This document shows, piece by piece, positions 1-5,372 of a stretch of DNA of 5,372 nucleotides. The notes under the pieces were generated by a model. The model saw only the letters and a program-made list of their open reading frames with translations, searched no databases and was not told where the DNA came from. This stretch comes from Sedimenticola sp. (GTDB lineage Bacteria; Pseudomonadota; Gammaproteobacteria; Chromatiales; Chromatiaceae): NCBI GenBank assembly GCA_027038775.1, contig JALWGP010000048.1, positions 1 through 5,372 of the forward strand, in the 5' to 3' direction. The translations under genes were made by a program, and so were the position numbers. Position 1 is the first letter of the stretch. Every line of letters begins with the position of its first letter.

Positions 1-1488
1 CCCCAGGGCCCAGTCGGCGTAGCGCATGGCGGTGAGATGCTCGTCCAGTTTTCCGGCGCCGGTGACCGGTTCCACCGGCAGGGGGTCGGGCAGCGCGTAG
101 GGGGTGTGGTTGGAAAGGGTCTGCAGGACGGCAAAGAAAGGTCGGTCCGGGTCCAGCCGTCCGATTTCGCGCAGGGCCTGGTTGAACATGTCCTGGTCCG
201 AGGCGCCCCAGGTGGGATCGATGAAAACGGGGTTCTCGATCTCGTACCGCCCCACGAAGCGGCTCATGCCCTGGTTGCGGAAGAAACCCTGCTGGTTGTC
301 CCAGGCAAAATCCCCGTTGTAGACATAGAGGTCCTGGAAGCCGCGGGGCTTGAGCAGCACCGCCAGCCCGGAAAAGCGGTGCTGGCCCTCCGGTTCCTGC
401 ATCAGGTACTCGAACCCGGGCAAGTTGGGGAAACAGGCCAGCGTGGCGAACATGCCCTGGTGGGTATGGGTGCCGCTGGAGAAGAAGTGGTCGAAGAGCA
501 GCCCCTCCTGTGCCAGCCGATCGAAGTTGGGGGTGATGCCGTGGTCCTGGCCCAGGGCCCCCACGAAGCGGGCCGAGAAGCTCTCCATCACGATCACCAC
601 CAGGTTGCGGGGGCGGCGGATTCCGGAAGCGCGGGGGTGGTGGCGGCGCAGGACCGGGTAGGTATCGGCCCGCAACAGCCGGTCGTCGGGCACCAGCAGC
701 ATGCGGCGCGTGCGTGCCAGCGCCTTGTCGGGCGCAATGGTCTTGAGCCACTTCTTGCCGATCTCCTTCCTGGTCTTGCCGAAGGCGGCTTTCCACAGGG
801 ACCAGGTGCCGTTCAGCGCCAGGTGGTTGGCGAACAGGTCCTGGCTGTGGAAAGCGTCCCCCCAGCGCAGCGGTGGACCCTGGCGAAGGGTGCCGCGGGC
901 GCCCCAGGCCACCAGGAAGAGCACCAGCACCACTGCCGGGACGCGGATCCACCAGGCGGGGATGGGTTCCGTTCTTCGGGTCGCCTGGTCCAGCAGGCGC
1001 AGCACCCAAATGAAGCAGAAGGTGAGGGCCAGCCAAAGCAGCAAATAACGGACGACCGGGAACCCGTGCCAGATCATGCTGGTGACGGTGGCCGGATCCT
1101 CCTTGAGGTACTGAATGGCGATACTGTTCAGGCGCGCGTGAAACTCGTGGTAGAACTCCGGCTCGGTGACCCCCAGGAAGAAAACCAGGGCGGCGGCGGT
1201 GCCCAGCCAGGCGCGCGCCCAGCGACGAAGGCCGAGGCCCCGGGGAAGGAACAGGGCGATCACCAGGGGCAGCGCCACCAGGCTGGTAACGATGAGGTCG
1301 AAACGCAGCCCCACCAGGAAAGCGCGCGCCAGGTCCGCCGCGGGGGTGTCTTCGGCGAGCGGGAGGTTGCGTGCCCACAGGAGCAGCCTCAATGCCTGCT
1401 GAAAGAGGAGAAAGGAGAGGAAATACCCCGCCAGGAAGGCAAGATCGGAGCGCAGGCCCTGCAGACCCCGGAAGCGAAGTGGAAACAT
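1..1488 (-). CDS. LTA synthase-family (alkaline phosphatase superfamily) membrane phosphotransferase, C-terminus off the left edge
   Basis: The frame is open from ATG at 1488-1486 to base 1, giving 496 codons with no stop, so the 3' end is missing. The N-terminus has about five hydrophobic spans (roughly residues 16-38, 62-82, 92-112, 145-166 and 182-197), then a large domain expected to face the periplasm. That is the layout of LtaS/OpgB-type enzymes, which move phosphoglycerol or similar head groups from phospholipid to an envelope acceptor. Visible active-site features are VIVMES (E302, metal ligand), GTHTHQG at 339-345 (T342 the probable nucleophile, T340 the alternative), YNGDFAWDN near 390-398, and LSNHTPY with H461. 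The last metal-binding Asp-His pair of the family would lie beyond the edge. Threonine rather than Cys/Ser at the nucleophile argues against a true sulfatase. The ATG has no clear Shine-Dalgarno but lies about 25 nt after a predicted start of transcription. The family is fairly sure; substrate and acceptor are unknown. Confidence 0.88.
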   Translation of the reverse strand, partial: MFPLRFRGLQGLRSDLAFLAGYFLSFLLFQQALRLLLWARNLPLAEDTPAADLARAFLVGLRFDLIVTSLVALPLVIALFLPRGLGLRRWARAWLGTAAALVFFLGVTEPEFYHEFHARLNSIAIQYLKEDPATVTSMIWHGFPVVRYLLLWLALTFCFIWVLRLLDQATRRTEPIPAWWIRVPAVVLVLFLVAWGARGTLRQGPPLRWGDAFHSQDLFANHLALNGTWSLWKAAFGKTRKEIGKKWLKTIAPDKALARTRRMLLVPDDRLLRADTYPVLRRHHPRASGIRRPRNLVVIVMESFSARFVGALGQDHGITPNFDRLAQEGLLFDHFFSSGTHTHQGMFATLACFPNLPGFEYLMQEPEGQHRFSGLAVLLKPRGFQDLYVYNGDFAWDNQQGFFRNQGMSRFVGRYEIENPVFIDPTWGASDQDMFNQALREIGRLDPDRPFFAVLQTLSNHTPYALPDPLPVEPVTGAGKLDEHLTAMRYADWALG

Positions 1489-1519
1489 GGGTGAACGACG
1501 CGTGGAAAATCGGAGGGCA

Positions 1520-1548
1520 ATTATAGACCCGCCGGCGGGGGGTGGGCA
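1520..1548 (-). promoter_or_regulatory. Predicted sigma70 promoter for the leftward membrane phosphotransferase gene
   Basis: On the minus strand a perfect TATAAT lies at 1525-1520. A weak -35 (TGCCCA, three of six matches) lies at 1548-1543, with a 17-bp spacer. Transcription would start near 1513, giving a leader of about 25 nt before the ATG at 1488. The -10 is strong evidence in such GC-rich DNA; the -35 is poor, so an activator may help. Confidence 0.5.
1528..1539. repeat. Perfect 12-bp palindrome CCCGCCGGCGGG in the promoter spacer
   Basis: CCCGCC is followed directly by its reverse complement GGCGGG. It lies inside the spacer of the predicted leftward promoter, two bases upstream of the TATAAT box. 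The position would suit a repressor or activator site, but a GC-only palindrome can also arise by chance in GC-rich DNA. No regulator is recognised. Confidence 0.35.
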
Positions 1549-1590
1549 GTGTAATCGGTCGGTTCCGTTGTGCAAAAGATGGTTTTTATG

Positions 1591-1619
1591 TTGACCCGCG
1601 TGGGCAATATCAGTACTTT
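1591..1619 (+). promoter_or_regulatory. Predicted sigma70 promoter of the ilvBNC operon
   Basis: TTGACC at 1591-1596 (five of six matches to the -35 consensus) is followed after 17 bp by TACTTT at 1614-1619 (three of six matches, keeping the key first TA and last T). Transcription would begin near 1626 and give a leader of about 56 nt before the GTG at 1682. The leader can form one modest hairpin (1639-1644 with 1650-1655) but has no U-run. No ilv-type leader peptide rich in Val, Leu or Ile codons is present, so classical attenuation is not supported. Confidence 0.5.
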
Positions 1620-1667
1620 AAGATGTTTGGATCCGGTAGCCGGCAAGAGGTCGGCAACGCTTGTTTC

Positions 1668-1674
1668 TGGAGGT
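1668..1674 (+). promoter_or_regulatory. Ribosome binding site deciding the ilvB start
   Basis: TGGAGGT is a strong Shine-Dalgarno. The GGAGG core ends 8 nt before GTG at 1682-1684. It lies downstream of the in-frame TTG at 1661, which has no such site, so the GTG is the likely start. Confidence 0.8.
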
Positions 1675-1681
1675 TGATACG

Positions 1682-3415
1682 GTGGAATTGAGTGGCGCGG
1701 AAATCGTTGTCCAGGCGCTGATCGACGAGGGCGTCGAGTACATCTGGGGCTATCCCGGCGGCGCCGTGCTGCACATCTACGATGCCCTGTTCCAGCAGAA
1801 GAAGATTCGCCATATCCTGGTACGTCACGAGCAGGCCGCCACCCACGCCGCGGACGGCTACGCGCGCGCCACCGGCAAGCCGGGCGTGGCCCTGGTCACC
1901 TCCGGGCCCGGCGCCACCAACGCGGTGACCGGGATTGCCACCGCCTACATGGACTCCATTCCCATGGTGGTCCTCACCGGGCAGGTGCCCACCCCCTTCA
2001 TCGGCAGCGATGCCTTCCAGGAAGTGGACATCACCGGCATCACCCGCCCCTGCGTGAAGCACAACTTTCTCATCAAGCGGGTGGAGGACATCGCCGAGAC
2101 CATCGCCAAGGCCTTCTACATCGCCACCACCGGACGGCCCGGGCCAGTGCTCATCGACATTCCCAAGGATGTCACCGATCCCAACGTGCGCATCCCCTAC
2201 GAGTATCCCAGGAAGATCTCCATGCGCTCCTACAAGCCGGTGGAGAAGGGGCACCCGAAGCAGATCCGCAAGGCGGTGGATCTCATGGTCAAGGCCCAGC
2301 GGCCGGTGATCTACACCGGTGGCGGCGTCATCCTGGGCGACGCCTCGGAAGAACTGCGCAAGCTGGTGGAGGTCACCGGCTTCCCGGTCACCCACACGCT
2401 CATGGGGCTGGGTGCCGTTCCCGCATCCGACAAGCGGTTCCTCGGCATGCTGGGCATGCACGGTACCTACGAGGCCAACATGGCGATGCACGAGTCCGAT
2501 CTCATCATCGCCATCGGCGCCCGCTTCGACGACCGCGTCACCGGCAAACTGGCCAGCTTCTGTCCCCACGCCCAGGTGATCCACGTGGACGTGGACCCGG
2601 CCTCCATCTCCAAGAACGTGAAGGTGGACGTGCCCATCGTCGGCCAGGTGAAGCCGGTGCTGCGCGACATGGTCAAGGTGCTCAAGGAGCGCAAGACCAA
2701 GCCCGATGCGGCGGCGCTCAAGGCGTGGTGGCAGCGTATCGAGGGCTGGCGCGCGGTGGAATGCCTCAAGTACCCGCCCTCGGACAAGGTGATCAAGCCC
2801 CAGTTCGCCATCGAGACCCTCTACAAGGTGACGCGGCGTCGGGACTTCTACCTCACCTCGGACGTGGGCCAGCACCAGATGTTCGCCGCCCAGTTCTACC
2901 CCTTTGAGAAACCGCGCCGCTGGATCAATTCGGGCGGCCTGGGCACCATGGGCTTCGGCCTGCCGGCGGCCATGGGGGTGCAGCAGGCTTTCCCCAAGGC
3001 CACCGTGGCCTGCGTCACCGGGGAGGCGAGCATCCAGATGTGTATCCAGGAACTGGCCACCTGTTCCCAGTACAAGCTGCCGCTGAAGATCATCCTGCTG
3101 AACAACGGCTACATGGGCATGGTGCGCCAGTGGCAGGAGCTCTTCTACGAAGGGCGTTATTCGCACTCCTACGTGGACGCGCTGCCCGATTTCGCCGCCC
3201 TGGCCGAGACCTACGGCCACGTGGGCATGACCATCGAGGATCCGGGTGACCTGGAGGCCGCCTACAAGGAGGCCTTCGGCATGAAGGACCGGCTGGTCTT
3301 CATGAACGTGCTGGTGGATCCCGAGGAGAACGTCTATCCCATGATCGAGGCGGGCAAGGGGCATCACGAGATGCACATGTCGCCCTATCTCACCGCGGAG
3401 AGGGAGCTGGCCTGA
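1682..3415 (+). CDS. ilvB: Acetolactate (acetohydroxyacid) synthase, large catalytic subunit
   Basis: This ThDP-, FAD- and Mg-dependent enzyme condenses two pyruvates to acetolactate, or pyruvate with 2-ketobutyrate, the committed step of branched-chain amino acid synthesis in the cytoplasm. From the GTG start it has 577 aa, normal for the family. The N-terminal pyrimidine-binding domain opens with ELSGAEI and GYPGGAVLHIYDAL and carries the catalytic glutamate in RHEQAA (E50). The middle FAD-type domain has GARFDDRVTGK (R281-K289). The C-terminal domain has NSGGLGTMGFGLPAA (416-430) and LNNGYMGMVRQWQ (473-485). The ThDP/metal motif, usually GDGS or GEGS followed by QMNIQE, here reads GEAS (447-450) and QMCIQE, so E448 replaces Asp, A449 replaces Gly and C454 replaces Asn. 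N475 is kept. The stop overlaps the ilvN start by one base. An equivalent name is ilvI; symbol choice rests on the operon with ilvN and ilvC. Confidence 0.96.
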   Translation: MELSGAEIVVQALIDEGVEYIWGYPGGAVLHIYDALFQQKKIRHILVRHEQAATHAADGYARATGKPGVALVTSGPGATNAVTGIATAYMDSIPMVVLTGQVPTPFIGSDAFQEVDITGITRPCVKHNFLIKRVEDIAETIAKAFYIATTGRPGPVLIDIPKDVTDPNVRIPYEYPRKISMRSYKPVEKGHPKQIRKAVDLMVKAQRPVIYTGGGVILGDASEELRKLVEVTGFPVTHTLMGLGAVPASDKRFLGMLGMHGTYEANMAMHESDLIIAIGARFDDRVTGKLASFCPHAQVIHVDVDPASISKNVKVDVPIVGQVKPVLRDMVKVLKERKTKPDAAALKAWWQRIEGWRAVECLKYPPSDKVIKPQFAIETLYKVTRRRDFYLTSDVGQHQMFAAQFYPFEKPRRWINSGGLGTMGFGLPAAMGVQQAFPKATVACVTGEASIQMCIQELATCSQYKLPLKIILLNNGYMGMVRQWQELFYEGRYSHSYVDALPDFAALAETYGHVGMTIEDPGDLEAAYKEAFGMKDRLVFMNVLVDPEENVYPMIEAGKGHHEMHMSPYLTAERELA

Positions 3416-3906
3416 TGCGACACATCATTTCCGTACTCATCGAAAACGAATCAGGGGCCCTGGCGCGGGTGGCGGGGCTGTTCGCCGCCCGGGGCTACAA
3501 CATCGAGTCTCTCACCGTGGCGCCCACCGAGGATCCCACCCTGTCGCGCATGACCCTGGTCACCTACGGCGACGAGCGGATCATCGAGCAGATCATCAAG
3601 CAGCTGAACAAGCTCATCGACGTGGTGAAGCTGCTGGATCTCTCCGAGGGCCCCCACATCGAGCGTGAGCTGATGATGGTGAAGGTGAAGGCCGAGAAGG
3701 GGATGCGCGAGGAGCTCAAGCGGCTGGCCGACATCTTCCGCGCCAACATCATCGATGTCACCGCCACCAGCTATACCATCGAACTCACCGGCCACGGCCA
3801 CAAGCTGGACGCCTTCCTGCAGGCGGTGCCCGAGGAGACGCTCATCGAGGTGGTGCGCTCCGGTCCGCTGGGTATCTCCCGTGGCGCCAAGGGGCTCGGC
3901 CTCTGA
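3415..3906 (+). CDS. ilvN: Acetolactate synthase, small regulatory subunit
   Basis: This subunit binds the large subunit, raises its activity and makes it sensitive to valine. It has 163 aa, the same length as E. coli IlvH, and is full length. An N-terminal ACT domain (about residues 1-75) holds NESGALARVAGLFAARGYNIESL; N11, G14 and N29, positions tied to valine binding in E. coli IlvH, are all kept, so valine inhibition is expected. The C-terminal half (about 80-163) matches the second ACT-like domain of the family, with TIELTG and a terminal SGPLGISRGAKGL. Its ATG overlaps the ilvB stop as TGATG, and GGGAG sits 8 nt upstream inside ilvB, so the two subunits are likely made by coupled translation. 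It could equally be called ilvH. Confidence 0.96.
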   Translation: MRHIISVLIENESGALARVAGLFAARGYNIESLTVAPTEDPTLSRMTLVTYGDERIIEQIIKQLNKLIDVVKLLDLSEGPHIERELMMVKVKAEKGMREELKRLADIFRANIIDVTATSYTIELTGHGHKLDAFLQAVPEETLIEVVRSGPLGISRGAKGLGL

Positions 3907-3926
3907 CAACCCCAAGAATTCAATAA

Positions 3927-4961
<1,035 letters not shown>

Positions 4962-4980
4962 CCTGCGGGGGACGTCCGGG

Positions 4981-5007
4981 AAAGGGCCGCCTGCGGGCGG
5001 CCTTTTT
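4981..5007 (+). terminator. Intrinsic terminator of the ilvBNC operon
   Basis: GGCCGCC (4985-4991) pairs with GGCGGCC (4996-5002) around a 4-nt TGCG loop, giving seven G-C pairs. A G-U pair and three A-U pairs extend it outward (4981-4984 with 5003-5006). A run of five T follows (5003-5007). It starts 19 nt after the ilvC stop. Read on the other strand, the same stem follows the stop of the convergent gene (5012-5010), but only TTTCCC comes after it, so termination in that direction should be weaker. Confidence 0.9.
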
Positions 5008-5009
5008 CG

Positions 5010-5372
5010 TCAGTAGAGCCAGCCTTCGTCGGTGGGTCCCATGCGGGGATACCCGGCTCCCCTGGGGATGGTGAAGGGTTCTTCCCCGGAGAACCGCGTC
5101 AGTGGCAGCACCAGCAGTTCCGGGCGGCCCCGCGAGCCGATGAGAGTCATGCGCAGCACCGCGTCGAGGTAGCCGTCGGCGTTCACGTCGGCGAAGTCCA
5201 CGGAGAGAATGCGGTAGCCGGGAGCCCGCCGGTCGCGGTAGCAGCGGAGCCCTTCCGGTGTGTAGTGGATGTGGCCTCGGAACACGCCGTTCTCGAATCG
5301 ACACTCGTCCCTGCTCTCCTGCGGGTCCGGGTGGTGGCCCTGGTGCATCATGAACATGGAGAAGTCGGGCAT
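5010..5372 (-). CDS. Hypothetical protein with one EF-hand/FG-GAP-like calcium loop, possibly 5'-truncated
   Basis: I do not recognise this protein. The frame runs from an ATG at the very last bases of the window (5372-5370) to TGA at 5012-5010, 120 aa. Whether that ATG is the true start or an internal Met cannot be told, because upstream sequence is missing. Residues 59-70 read DFADVNADGYLD. D62, N64, D66 and D70 fit the DxNxDGxxD calcium loop of FG-GAP/VCBS repeats and EF-hands, but only one copy is seen. The first residues are rich in Met and His (M6, M8, M9, H10, H13, H14). There is no membrane span in the visible part. C24 and C44 are the only cysteines. The gene converges on ilvC and its stop touches the operon terminator. 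This frame was preferred over an overlapping Arg/Pro-rich minus frame (5304-4930) that crosses the terminator and the ilvC end. Confidence 0.6.
   Translation of the reverse strand: MPDFSMFMMHQGHHPDPQESRDECRFENGVFRGHIHYTPEGLRCYRDRRAPGYRILSVDFADVNADGYLDAVLRMTLIGSRGRPELLVLPLTRFSGEEPFTIPRGAGYPRMGPTDEGWLY

Noticed and set aside
37..1494. Long plus-strand open frame of 485 codons
   Set aside because: It is antisense to the membrane phosphotransferase gene. Its product is a low-complexity mix rich in Gln, Gly, Glu and Ala with no family motif, while the opposite strand shows membrane spans and active-site motifs.
1639..1655. Small hairpin in the ilvB leader, considered as a riboswitch or attenuator
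   Set aside because: Only six pairs including one G-U, no U-run, no alternative pairing seen, and no match to a known riboswitch.
1588..1677. 29-codon open frame (ATG 1588 to TGA 1675-1677) just before ilvB, considered as an attenuator leader peptide
   Set aside because: It is not enriched in Val, Leu or Ile codons, has no ribosome binding site, overlaps the predicted promoter so its start would not be transcribed, and no terminator follows it.
1610..3376. Minus-strand open frame of 588 codons opposite ilvB
   Set aside because: It mirrors the codon bias of ilvB in GC-rich DNA. The product is rich in His, Gly, Asp and Leu without domains, and ilvB is certain.

Overview
The window is an ordinary-looking stretch of a GC-rich bacterial chromosome. 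The acetolactate synthase small subunit has the same length (163 aa) and much the same sequence as E. coli IlvH. The large subunit has the IlvI/IlvB-type motifs common in proteobacteria, and the ketol-acid reductoisomerase is the short class I form. Together these point to a gammaproteobacterium, perhaps of the Chromatiales/Ectothiorhodospiraceae type. The genus is inference and cannot be fixed from this sequence.

Layout: (1) Positions 1-1488, minus strand, hold the N-terminal 496 codons of a membrane-anchored LTA-synthase/phosphoglycerol-transferase-type enzyme of the alkaline phosphatase superfamily; it runs off the left edge. (2) Positions 1489-1681 are a divergent promoter region. It has a perfect TATAAT box for the leftward gene, a 12-bp perfect palindrome next to it, a likely sigma70 promoter for the rightward operon, and a strong Shine-Dalgarno that fixes the ilvB start at a GTG. 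(3) Positions 1682-4961, plus strand, are an ilvB-ilvN-ilvC operon. (4) Positions 4981-5007 are a strong intrinsic terminator that closes the operon and lies next to the stop codon of a convergent gene. (5) Positions 5010-5372, minus strand, encode a small unrecognised protein with one calcium-loop-like motif, possibly cut at the right edge.

The three operon genes form consecutive steps of valine and isoleucine synthesis. IlvB with IlvN condenses pyruvate with pyruvate or 2-ketobutyrate and is expected to be inhibited by valine. IlvC then isomerises and reduces the acetohydroxy acids with NADPH. No leader peptide or attenuator typical of E. coli ilv operons is visible.

I found no credible undescribed system, mobile element, CRISPR array or RNA gene. 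The points most worth a second look are the altered metal-binding motif of IlvB (GEA where most family members have GDG or GEG), the motif variant in the envelope enzyme, and the unidentified right-hand protein.
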